From Mycobacterium spongiae (GTDB lineage: Bacteria > Actinomycetota > Actinomycetes > Mycobacteriales > Mycobacteriaceae): DNA of 64,000 nucleotides. A program made the position numbers and the translations under genes. The stretch spans positions 5,517,158 through 5,581,157 of the forward strand of contig NZ_CP046600.1 of the NCBI RefSeq assembly GCF_018278905.1, in the 5' to 3' direction. This document shows positions 36,147 to 43,683 of the stretch, piece after piece. Each line of letters opens with the position of its first letter. Within the stretch, counting starts at the first letter, position 1. The notes beneath the pieces are model-generated. The model had not been told where the DNA came from. It saw only the letters and a program-made list of their open reading frames with translations, and ran no database searches.

Positions 36147-37046
36147 TCAGTACCCCCTGGGGGAACGACGCGGATCGGCCTGCTGAATCCGATCGGCCAG
36201 ATTCGACGCATCAGCGACCACCCCGTAGTGGCCCCGCGCATAGTTGATGAACGCGCACGCTTGCGACACCAAGTCGTGGATATCGGGCGACGTTCCCGGC
36301 TGGTGGTACTTGGCAAACGTCGGGGCGATGAACTGCCAAGCGCCCTTGCTGGGCGTGCCCTTCGCGGCGTTCGAATCCCAACGGTTTACCGCGTAGGCAT
36401 CGTAGTTCGATTCGCGGCGAGCGACCAGATCCATCCCGCGTTCCCAGCGGGCGCGTGCAGCAGGATCGTGAATACCTTTGATATCTAGGGCCTTTCGAAT
36501 AGCCGCCAACACCGCTCCTCGCCCGCTGCGAGCAGTCGGCGGCACGCTGCGACGGGCTCTGCGTCGCGCAGCTGATCGCGCCCGCAGGTAGCGCAACCGC
36601 CGCAGTCGCAGCGCCAATTTCCGCGCGCGCGAGCTGGTCCGAACGATGTGCCCATGCTGAGCCCGCAATCGAGCCAGCATCCTCGCTACCAGCTCGCGCC
36701 GTCCCAGCGGCGTGTCGGCGGCCGGCATCGCATCGCTTTTCGCGGCGTCGAGGATCGCGCGCGTCGCCACACTCGCATGGGCGTGGTCGGCGCGGGCTGA
36801 CCAGAGGATCTGCGCCAGTGCCCTGTCGGTATCGGCGAATCGCCGAAGTTCCCGCGCTAGGCCTTCCGCTCGGGCGGCGGCACCCGCGGGCAGACCTCGA
36901 GCTCCTGCGGTGTGCGATATCCGGCCGGCCTGGGGGTCGAACTGCGCTGGCGAATGATCGCCAGGTGGGGCCACGGCGCGTCCTGCGAACAGGCGATGGC
37001 CGCGTGATAGCGCCGCCACGGTTTGCGCGATCAGTGGATCGGTCAA
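36147..37046 (-). CDS. Lytic-transglycosylase-like protein of the ESX-2 operon (Rv3896c-type)
   Basis: A 299-residue protein (about 302 in Rv3896c). The first ~200 residues are helical and very Arg/Ala-rich. The C-terminal ~90 residues are a lysozyme-like/transglycosylase domain: RGMDLVARRESNYDAYAVN, with the likely catalytic Glu, then SKGAWQFIAPTFAKYHQPGT. It probably trims peptidoglycan to let the secretion machine or its substrates pass. No clear signal peptide is visible, so it may itself be exported by ESX-2. TTG 37046 is selected because GGGAGGAG lies just upstream and gives TDPLIAQTVAALS; the frame is open 23 more codons. Confidence 0.85.
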   Translation of the reverse strand: MTDPLIAQTVAALSRGHRLFAGRAVAPPGDHSPAQFDPQAGRISHTAGARGLPAGAAARAEGLARELRRFADTDRALAQILWSARADHAHASVATRAILDAAKSDAMPAADTPLGRRELVARMLARLRAQHGHIVRTSSRARKLALRLRRLRYLRARSAARRRARRSVPPTARSGRGAVLAAIRKALDIKGIHDPAARARWERGMDLVARRESNYDAYAVNRWDSNAAKGTPSKGAWQFIAPTFAKYHQPGTSPDIHDLVSQACAFINYARGHYGVVADASNLADRIQQADPRRSPRGY

Positions 37047-37346
37047 CGCTCCTCCCGCCGTGGTTCGCGCCGAAATCCGTGCGCGGCTGCGGGGCGCGCC
37101 GGCCGAGCCAACCAAAGCCCGCTGCGGTTGCCAGGCCTATGCGACAAAGAGGTCGGCGACACACTAGACCTGCCACTTTGGAGCCAGCAGGCCGCGCTGA
37201 CGAGAGAGCCTCACGGCACGACATTACTGCTGTCGGCATTGCCCGACCACTCACTATCACCGTCGGACTACGAGGAGGCCCAACAGGGCAACACTCCCTG
37301 AGCCATTCGGCTGTGGATAGCTGCTTCCTGGGCAGCACTTCGCCGA

Positions 37347-38105
37347 CTACTGGAACGAGTTTGGTGGGGCTCCGGTGTGCTTGCCGAACATGGCTGAAAA
37401 GGCTGCGGGAGTTCCATAGCCGAGCCTGGTGGCTGTCTGGGTAACGCTATTTCCCCTGGACAGCAGCCTGATGGCGTGCAGGATGCAAGCGCGCTGACGC
37501 CACTGCTGGAAAGTCAGGCCAGTTTCTGCGCGGAATGTTCTATTGAACGTGCGGGTACTCAGGCCCAAGCGGGATGACCACTGCTGCGGCGTCTCACGAA
37601 TGCTCGGGGCTGTGGCAAACATTCGACAGTGCTCAAGGAGGGTGCCCTGGCTCGGCATCGGCAAATCGAAGGGCAGCGGGGTCACGGCCTGGAGTTCGTA
37701 AAGGATGAGGTCGACCAAAGCGCCATCGCGGCCGCGCGGCCGATAGTCGGCGGGTAGATCGACGGCAGCAAGCAGCAATTCGCGCAGCAGTGCACTGACG
37801 TCGACCACCTGGCAACGGATCGGAAACCATGGTGCCGCGGAGGGCTCGAGGAAAAGGCTGCGTGTGCTGACGTCCTCCATCGCGACCTGATGGTCAGTGT
37901 TCGGTGGGATCAACACCGCTCGATGTGTTGGCACGGTCCAGCTGCCGTCGATCGTATCGACCTGCATGACCCCTGTTGCGCTATAGAGCAGCTGCGCACG
38001 ACGGTGCTGATGCATCGGCAATAGATGGCGCGGTGGGTAATCGGTCCGTATTGCCACTACTGCGCAACCGGGCCTGTCCACGTCATCGACCGCGACGTTA
38101 CGCAT
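37347..38105 (-). CDS. AraC-family transcriptional regulator
   Basis: A 252-residue protein. The N-terminal cupin domain is recognisable from PPRHLLPMHQHRRAQLLYSATGVMQV and AVLIPPNTDHQV (cupin His residues). The C-terminal AraC double helix-turn-helix includes WSSRLGLSTRTFNRTFRAE, then VTQTATRLGYGTPAAFSAMF. It is divergently oriented from the TauE-type permease gene with about 90 bp between them, a layout typical of a local regulator. The effector is unknown. Confidence 0.9.
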   Translation of the reverse strand: MRNVAVDDVDRPGCAVVAIRTDYPPRHLLPMHQHRRAQLLYSATGVMQVDTIDGSWTVPTHRAVLIPPNTDHQVAMEDVSTRSLFLEPSAAPWFPIRCQVVDVSALLRELLLAAVDLPADYRPRGRDGALVDLILYELQAVTPLPFDLPMPSQGTLLEHCRMFATAPSIRETPQQWSSRLGLSTRTFNRTFRAETGLTFQQWRQRACILHAIRLLSRGNSVTQTATRLGYGTPAAFSAMFGKHTGAPPNSFQ

Positions 38106-38197
38106 GCGATAGACCTACTTAGCTTGTGGCGTAAAATCGATTTTATCTGACTTAATATCGATTGTACGCCAGCAGTCAAAACTCTAGCGTTGGTGCG

Positions 38198-39001
38198 GTG
38201 TCCGAGTTCTTCTTGCTACTGCTGGCTGTTGGTGTTGCGACCGGGGTGACCACCGTGTTGTTCGGCTTCGGTGGCGGATTTGTCACTGTGCCTGCCGTCT
38301 ACGCAGCCGTTAGCGCAGCCGACGCTATGCACACCGCGGTGGCGACCTCGACGCTGGTGATGATCGTCAACGCAAGCTGGGCAACCATCGCCAGCGCCAG
38401 GCATGGCCTATTGCACAAGGCATATCTGTGGCCCATCGGGGCGTTCATCGCACTGGGAGCGGCCATGGGTGCTCTGGCCGCGAACTGGGCGCCTGAAGGT
38501 GTGCTCCACGTGTTGTTCGTCGCCTTCGTTGCCGCGACATTGATCGACGGCATCGCACGCAACAGCGTCCTGGGCCGTTCGCCTGATGGCCAGCCCGCAA
38601 CACCGCTTAGCGCTACCGAATCAACTATCGGTGGACTCGGGATCGGCGCGATTGCCAGCTTCATCGGCGTCGGCGGAAGTGTGCTGACCGTGCCATTGCT
38701 ACGCCGCAAAGGCATCGCGATGGTCGGCGCCGCCGCTCTGGCCAACCCGTTGAGTCTCCCCGTCGCCGCCGCAGGAAGCATGGTCTACGCACTTGCCACA
38801 CCAGGGGCGAGCCACCCCGGCGAAGTCGGCCACATCAACCTCGCCGCTGTAGCGATCTTGTTGGGCGGATCATTGCCCACCATCGCGGTCACCAAGCGCA
38901 TTCTGTCCAAGAAAACGATTTCCGAACGGGTTCACGCCAGCAGTTACCTGATCCTGCTCGGCGTCGTCCTGATCGCGATGACCGCGACCATAGCGTGGTG
39001 A
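38198..39001 (+). CDS. TauE/SafE-family (sulfite/organosulfonate exporter-like) membrane protein
   Basis: About 267 residues from GTG 38198 (TTG 38162 would add 12). It shows two inverted halves of the TauE/SafE fold with about eight membrane helices; the characteristic glycine-rich segments are VLFGFGGGFVTVPAVY in the first half and IASFIGVGGSVLTVPLLRR in the second. Members are proposed to export sulfite, sulfoacetate or similar anions. It is probably controlled by the divergent AraC-type gene. This pair is not at this position in M. tuberculosis. Confidence 0.88.
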   Translation: MSEFFLLLLAVGVATGVTTVLFGFGGGFVTVPAVYAAVSAADAMHTAVATSTLVMIVNASWATIASARHGLLHKAYLWPIGAFIALGAAMGALAANWAPEGVLHVLFVAFVAATLIDGIARNSVLGRSPDGQPATPLSATESTIGGLGIGAIASFIGVGGSVLTVPLLRRKGIAMVGAAALANPLSLPVAAAGSMVYALATPGASHPGEVGHINLAAVAILLGGSLPTIAVTKRILSKKTISERVHASSYLILLGVVLIAMTATIAW

Positions 39002-39114
39002 ATGGAAGATTGACCAATAACTGCGGCGCGACTAGCTTCACCAGCAGCCCATCCGGGGCATAGCGCTGGGTTGACGCTGGGTGGTTCGGGTATGCGCACG
39101 CAAAGATCCGCCGA

Positions 39115-39648
39115 ATGAATCGCACGATCGCGCTCACAACCGGCATCCTGGCAGCGCTGCTTGGGGCGTATCAGTGTTGGCGCGCCGTCCGGCTCCTGCA
39201 TATCGCATCGATCTACTCGGAGGTCCTCAGGCTTCTCGGGCGCCTCCTAGAGAACTACACCACGCCGTTTCACCGCTTCGTCGTGTGGCTGAACGCCGAG
39301 GCCGCGTTGGCGGTCGGCGGCGCACTCGCGCTATTGCTCGGCGCCGCGATGATGTTCGCACGCAGGCCTATCGCTCCGACACTGATCGTCAGCGGGAGTG
39401 CAATCGTCATCGCCCACACCGGCATTGGCTGGGTCGTGGCCACGAGGATGATCCACCGGTTTTACGCAGTAGGGGCACATGATGCTGGCTTGTATTGGTT
39501 CGACACACCCAACAGACCTGCAGTCGTGATGCTCTCATTCATACTGCCCGTCATCGGCGCGGTGCTTGCGTTGCTGCCCGCCACCCGACGATCGCTCCGC
39601 GGGGATCCAGCTGGCGGTTCTCCGCCTGGGGTCGTCGAAGCCGACTAA
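39115..39648 (+). CDS. Unrecognised four-helix membrane protein
   Basis: A 177-residue protein with about four hydrophobic segments (TIALTTGILAALLGAYQ; AALAVGGALALLLGAAMMF; TLIVSGSAIVIAHTGIGWVV; VVMLSFILPVIGAVLALL) and short charged loops. ATG 39115 opens the frame. It is downstream of the TauE-type gene on the same strand (113 bp gap) and convergent with esxE. No domain was recognised and no function is proposed. Confidence 0.65.
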   Translation: MNRTIALTTGILAALLGAYQCWRAVRLLHIASIYSEVLRLLGRLLENYTTPFHRFVVWLNAEAALAVGGALALLLGAAMMFARRPIAPTLIVSGSAIVIAHTGIGWVVATRMIHRFYAVGAHDAGLYWFDTPNRPAVVMLSFILPVIGAVLALLPATRRSLRGDPAGGSPPGVVEAD

Positions 39649-39743
39649 CGCCGTTGCGGACCAGCGTCTTACGGGGATGTTGGGGAATGTCGCGGCTGCG
39701 GCCGAGCACCTGACGCTACGGAATGCGTGCGGGTGCTATTGGC

Positions 39744-40034
39744 TCACGACCACATATTCAGATTCGTGGTCATCGCGCCGGTGTAGTTGGCGTGCGCATT
39801 CTGGCCCGCGGCCCGCAATAGACCCAGTGCGTCGCGCATCATCGCCTCACCCTGGGTCCAATGCCAGTGGGCCTCGGCATGGGCCGCCGCTGCATCCCCG
39901 GTCCAGGTTGTGTGCAGACGTGCGACCAAGCTATCGATTTCGGCCAACATGCCGTGGGTATGCCGGCCGAACTCGGCCATCCGCTCTACCGCGTCGGCCA
40001 ACGCCTCGGGATCCACCCGAAACGCCTCAGCCAT
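39744..40034 (-). CDS. esxE: EsxE, WXG100 protein
   Basis: A 96-residue protein with the sequence ADAVERMAEFGRHTHGMLAE, the WTG turn in HTTWTGDAAAAHAEAHWHW, and the C-terminus HANYTGAMTTNLNMWS that I recognise from M. tuberculosis EsxE (90 residues). EsxE and EsxF form a heterodimer involved in secretion and trafficking of the toxin CpnT. The first bases overlap esxF by 8 bp. In M. tuberculosis cpnT follows directly; here no such gene follows. Confidence 0.93.
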   Translation of the reverse strand: MAEAFRVDPEALADAVERMAEFGRHTHGMLAEIDSLVARLHTTWTGDAAAAHAEAHWHWTQGEAMMRDALGLLRAAGQNAHANYTGAMTTNLNMWS

Positions 40035-40338
40035 CGCGCACGCTCCTGAGCGCTTCCGCAGCGCCGGCTTCGTTCTCCTGATAGCCCGCGCTGGCCTCGG
40101 CGGTCAACGTCGCCAGCATCGACAGTCCGCGCTGGACTTCGGAAGCCCCCAGATGCCACAACTCCCATGCAGAGCTGTACGCGCCCCCCGAGGCACCCTG
40201 CCACCCGCCGAGCATGTCGGTGACCTGCGCATTCAGCTCGTCTAACTGCGTTCGAAGATGCTCCGCCGCACCACTAAGCGAGTGGGCGAAGCCCTGCATC
40301 ACTTGCGGATCCACGCGCAATTCGTTCTCGGCAGCCAC
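40027..40338 (-). CDS. esxF: EsxF, WXG100 protein
   Basis: A 103-residue protein, the same length as Rv3905c, with VMQGFAHSLSGAAEHLRTQL, the WQG turn in MLGGWQGASGGAYSSAWELWH, and a helical C-terminus. Partner of EsxE with overlapping genes. Upstream by 106 bp lies the multi-pass membrane protein of a toxin-like trio. Confidence 0.93.
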   Translation of the reverse strand: MAAENELRVDPQVMQGFAHSLSGAAEHLRTQLDELNAQVTDMLGGWQGASGGAYSSAWELWHLGASEVQRGLSMLATLTAEASAGYQENEAGAAEALRSVRDG

Positions 40339-40444
40339 GGGCGCAACCTAACGCCGCCCGCAGGCACCCGCAATTCACCCGACGCCGCTAACCCCTATCG
40401 GTCTACTCCCCCACGCCCATCATCTTCGTGGGGGTCTGAGGTAT

Positions 40445-41215
40445 CTATTCGGGTTCGGGCGTTTCGCCAAGATCCCGCCCGAGGGCGCGGTCGCGGCGAG
40501 CGGGTGACCACCGACTTGCGGCAAAGTACGCGCCCAGGTACGCGATCAGGGGCAATGCAAACACCATCAACGAGGCCAGACTGGCGATCGCGAATTGAAC
40601 TCTTTGGCCCCGCGCGATCGGAAGCCTGCGGCCCGCATCGTCCCAGCCGGACAGCGCCGCCCCCACGATGGCAGCGCCGACCAACATCGATATTTTCCAC
40701 GTCCAACCGACGATGTATGGCCCGGTGCCGATGACGCAGGCACTGACCGCGACCAGCCACCAATGGTTCCTCGCCGACACCACGCCGAGATAGCTGTCCG
40801 GGGGCGGCTGATACGGCTCTTCTCCGTCAGAGCTCGGGCTTTGCTGGCCGGGGGGCCTCATCGTATACGAGAAATAGCGATTGCCGATTTTCAAGAGGGA
40901 ATCGTCGTAAAAGAACGCGAAGCCCGCAGCGATCATTGCGCCCGCAATGCAAATCGCCAGGCTCGCATGCCATCCGCGCGGTGACACCGCGATCGACATA
41001 AGAATCGTGCCAACCAGGAATCCAAACCAGTAGATCCTCCGATGCAGCCGTTCGGGGAGATCGACAAAGAACGGTACGGCCGCGATCGCCAAAACACCTA
41101 TTGCCACCCAAAGCACGACAGTCGACCAGGCAGGGTTGTCGACCCGGCCGGACTCTACAGCTGCAACGACTACAGCACTTCCGTCAATGGTCGAGCTGGG
41201 ATCCAACTGCTCCAC
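40445..41215 (-). CDS. Multi-pass membrane protein, possible immunity protein
   Basis: A 256-residue protein with five or six membrane helices (for example STVVLWVAIGVLAIAAVPFF, IYWFGFLVGTILMSIAV, ASLAICIAGAMIAAGFAFF, WWLVAVSACVIGTGPYIVGW, FAIASLASLMVFALPLIAYL) and a hydrophilic middle loop (SPSSDGEEPYQPPPDS). Its start overlaps the end of the large glycine-zipper protein gene by 32 bp, so the two are co-translated. A membrane protein paired this way with a putative membrane-active toxin is a candidate immunity protein; this is inference. I do not recognise the family. Confidence 0.6.
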   Translation of the reverse strand: MEQLDPSSTIDGSAVVVAAVESGRVDNPAWSTVVLWVAIGVLAIAAVPFFVDLPERLHRRIYWFGFLVGTILMSIAVSPRGWHASLAICIAGAMIAAGFAFFYDDSLLKIGNRYFSYTMRPPGQQSPSSDGEEPYQPPPDSYLGVVSARNHWWLVAVSACVIGTGPYIVGWTWKISMLVGAAIVGAALSGWDDAGRRLPIARGQRVQFAIASLASLMVFALPLIAYLGAYFAASRWSPARRDRALGRDLGETPEPE

Positions 41216-42728
41216 CGAACTCTCCTAGTCCAAATCCACCGAGCGTCGCGCCGAGGACGCCCCCGACGAACGCGCCTCCGGGACCCAATGCCATGCCCCC
41301 AAGCGCTCCGCCCGCCCATCCCAAGCCCATTCCGCCCAAGAACCCTCCGACAGCCTTGCCGGCAGTCTCACCAGCGGGAGCGCCCTGGGTGATTTCCACA
41401 CCTGCGAGAGCCATGTCTGCGAGCGAACCAGCTATTCCAAGGCGCTTGCCGAGGCGCTTGACTACTTCGGCGTCTTCAGCAGACAACACCCCGATGCTGC
41501 CCGGCAGGTTGTGCGCGCCAGTCGAAACGGCACCCGCAGACGCCTGGATCCCGGCGCCACCGGCGCCAACCAACCCGGCATCGTAACGAGCGATTTCGGA
41601 CAGCGGTATGCCTTGAGACATGCTGCTGATCACCTGTGACGCAGCGGATGCCGAGAGGCCTTCGCGCTCCAACACCTTGGCGGCTTGTTGAGTTACCAGC
41701 ACCCGCGCTTGTTGTTCGGAATTGTCGAGCAGTTGGGTTACCTGGTCAGGTGCCATCGGCGGTTGCCCAGCGAACCCTTTTTCAAGTTTCCTTTGCCAGT
41801 CCAACCGCATCTGGGCGCGACTGCGTGCATCGGTACCCAGGAGCGGATCGACCGGCAAGGGCCCGGTGAAGTGTGCCATCGCGAAATCGTCGAGACGCTC
41901 GCTGGCTAGCCGCCGTGCGTCGGCGTCGGCAGCGGGGTCCGTCGCGACGGCGTAGTCGCGCAATCGCGCTGCAGCATCGGCTTTCTCGGGCGTCATCCCG
42001 CCCGGGCTGTTGACCAGCGCTTCGTCTTTGGCGCGCTGAGCCGCGTCATAAGCGCGGACCGCAGTCTCGTCTCGCTCGCCGTGGGGGGTTAGGCCATCGC
42101 CGTCGAGGCCCTCGATGGAAGTGGGATCGTACCCGTCTTCGACACGCAAGCTCGCCAGTGACTGCTGTAGGTAGTCCGAATAGCCGCCGCGTACCGACTC
42201 CAGTTGGCCCAGAGCGGATTTGGTGTCGCTGATGGCCTGGTTTTCCAGCTCGGTGATGTATCCGTCTATCACAGCTCGTTCAGCGGCAGTCAGCTCGCCG
42301 CTTTGTTCCAGCCGGAGGGCCTCGCCCAGCTGGCTGTCGATGTCGTGCAGCTGCGTCTCCAGGACCGAGATCAACACTCCACCGTCGCGTTGCGCCTCGG
42401 CCAGGGCGGCCGCGATGTCTTCCAAATCCGTCCCAATCTTGGGCAGTTGCGCGGCCTGTACACCCAAAGAATGGGTCGCACGCCGCACTTCGGCTGAGTC
42501 GTTGATCGGGTGCTCGCCATTCTCGCGATTCCAAGCCGCCTCAAAGCGGCGGCGCGCCTCGGCAAAAGCTTCGCCCGACTCGGTAGTACAGCGGCCCGCA
42601 TCATGGAATGCCTGCGCCAGGTCAGCGATCTGTGCGGGGCGCCCAGCTTGCAGGCTCCGGTTGACTGCCCAGGGATCACCCCCGGCCTCAGCGATCAAAT
42701 GCGGGACGCTTATGTGCCGGAGCTCCAC
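41184..42728 (-). CDS. Putative secreted toxin-like protein (Rv0026/Rv3899c-type N-terminus, glycine-zipper C-terminus)
   Basis: A 514-residue protein. Residues 1-130 match the N-terminal domain I recognise from mycobacterial proteins such as Rv0026: ELRHISVPHLIAEAGGDPWA, then RRRFEAAWNRENGEHPINDS. This helical module often heads large secreted or toxin-like proteins. Residues 130-380 are helical and charged. Residues about 440-514 are a glycine-zipper segment (GKAVGGFLGGMGLGWAGGAL, then GGAFVGGVLGATLGGFGLGE) capable of inserting into membranes. There is no signal peptide, so export by a type VII system with the DUF2563 protein encoded just upstream is plausible. The start overlaps that gene by 19 bp. 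Confidence 0.68.
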   Translation of the reverse strand: MELRHISVPHLIAEAGGDPWAVNRSLQAGRPAQIADLAQAFHDAGRCTTESGEAFAEARRRFEAAWNRENGEHPINDSAEVRRATHSLGVQAAQLPKIGTDLEDIAAALAEAQRDGGVLISVLETQLHDIDSQLGEALRLEQSGELTAAERAVIDGYITELENQAISDTKSALGQLESVRGGYSDYLQQSLASLRVEDGYDPTSIEGLDGDGLTPHGERDETAVRAYDAAQRAKDEALVNSPGGMTPEKADAAARLRDYAVATDPAADADARRLASERLDDFAMAHFTGPLPVDPLLGTDARSRAQMRLDWQRKLEKGFAGQPPMAPDQVTQLLDNSEQQARVLVTQQAAKVLEREGLSASAASQVISSMSQGIPLSEIARYDAGLVGAGGAGIQASAGAVSTGAHNLPGSIGVLSAEDAEVVKRLGKRLGIAGSLADMALAGVEITQGAPAGETAGKAVGGFLGGMGLGWAGGALGGMALGPGGAFVGGVLGATLGGFGLGEFGGAVGSQLDH

Positions 42729-43024
42729 CGCACCGCCAGTAGCGCCGCGGCGTTGCGGTCATCCATGTCGGTGAACCCCGCGGCAGCCAGATACGCCTTG
42801 CTACCTAAACCCGCGAGCGCCTCCCGGTGTGCCTGCAAACTCCGTACATGCTGGGAATGTGCGGAGTTCACCGCGTCGTGGAACGCATCAGCGGCCGCAA
42901 AGGCGCCGAACATCTCCGACATCAACGGCCCCCGCGAAAGTCGATCGGCGCCGTCTTGCGCGTAGTCACCGGCCCGGTGAGATTCGCCGCCCCCGGAATG
43001 GAGCAAGTCAGCGTCAACGAACAT
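42710..43024 (-). CDS. DUF2563-family small protein (Rv3898c/Rv0027-type)
   Basis: A 104-residue helical protein starting MFVDADLLHSGGGESHRAGD, with GPLMSEMFGAFAAADAFHDA and AAAGFTDMDDRNAAALLAV. It resembles the WXG100-sized mycobacterial DUF2563 proteins encoded next to Rv0026-type genes. The pairing of a small helical protein with a large one that has the ELRHIS-type N-terminus recurs in mycobacteria and resembles the EsxF-EsxE-CpnT arrangement, so it may be an export partner. ATG 43024. Confidence 0.8.
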   Translation of the reverse strand: MFVDADLLHSGGGESHRAGDYAQDGADRLSRGPLMSEMFGAFAAADAFHDAVNSAHSQHVRSLQAHREALAGLGSKAYLAAAGFTDMDDRNAAALLAVRWSSGT

Positions 43025-43149
43025 CGCTACCCCTTTCGGGCGATCGAGGACTCGAAACCGACCCCCGCCAGTTCCCGGTCAGGCTAGCGACGGCGTACTT
43101 GCCGGTCAATTCATCGGCTTCGCGACGCCGACGAGTCGTCGCCATGGCG

Positions 43150-43659
43150 TCATAGCGTGCTGGCACCGTCGGCACTACCGTCGCCGTCGGCATCGGTGAG
43201 CCGCACATCCCAATGCCCATCGCCGTCGGTATCGACGTATGCCGTCTTGCCGTCTTCGTCGGAGCAGAGCACCCGATCGGCCAGCCCGTTGCCGTCGGTA
43301 TCGACGAGGCGGTCGTCGGGACGGCCGTCACCATCGAAGTCCGTCAGCGGACCGCTGGAGTGCTCGACGCCATCCAACCCGAACCATCGCACGTGTCCGG
43401 CCCGATCCACGGCTACCGCCCAGGTCCCGGATCCGTCATCGGTGAAGTAGCTTTCGGCGATGCCGTCATCGTCCAGGTCGAGCACGGCGTGATCGGCTAT
43501 TCCGTCGCCGTCAAAGTCCGCTAGTGCATCGTCGCGCGCGCCGTCACCGTCGAAATCCAAGCCGATCGCATCGAACCGACCGTCCCCATCGAGGTCGAGA
43601 TCGGGCGGATGATTCCAGATGGCAGCCGTACCGTCGTCGCCAGCCAGGCAGTAGTCCAC
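43150..43659 (-). CDS. Calcium-binding-like repeat protein (Rv3906c-type)
   Basis: A 169-residue acidic protein built almost wholly of DxDGDGxxD loops (DLDLDGDGRFDAIG, DFDGDGARDDALAD, DTDGNGLADRVL, DTDGDGHWDVRLTD, DADGDGSADG), resembling EF-hand/thrombospondin type-3 calcium loops. The length equals Rv3906c of M. tuberculosis. No signal peptide is seen; the N-terminus is MDYCLAGDDGTAAIW. It starts 24 bp after the pcnA stop on the same strand. Function is unknown; Ca2+ binding is predicted from the motifs. Confidence 0.85.
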   Translation of the reverse strand: MDYCLAGDDGTAAIWNHPPDLDLDGDGRFDAIGLDFDGDGARDDALADFDGDGIADHAVLDLDDDGIAESYFTDDGSGTWAVAVDRAGHVRWFGLDGVEHSSGPLTDFDGDGRPDDRLVDTDGNGLADRVLCSDEDGKTAYVDTDGDGHWDVRLTDADGDGSADGASTL

Positions 43660-43683
43660 GATTGGTCTGACGCGGCCTCGCCG

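Noticed and set aside
36211..37338. 375-residue minus-strand frame longer than the transglycosylase-like gene
   Set aside because: Arg/Ser-rich low-complexity translation with no domain; the other minus frame carries the lysozyme-like fold and a good ribosome binding site.
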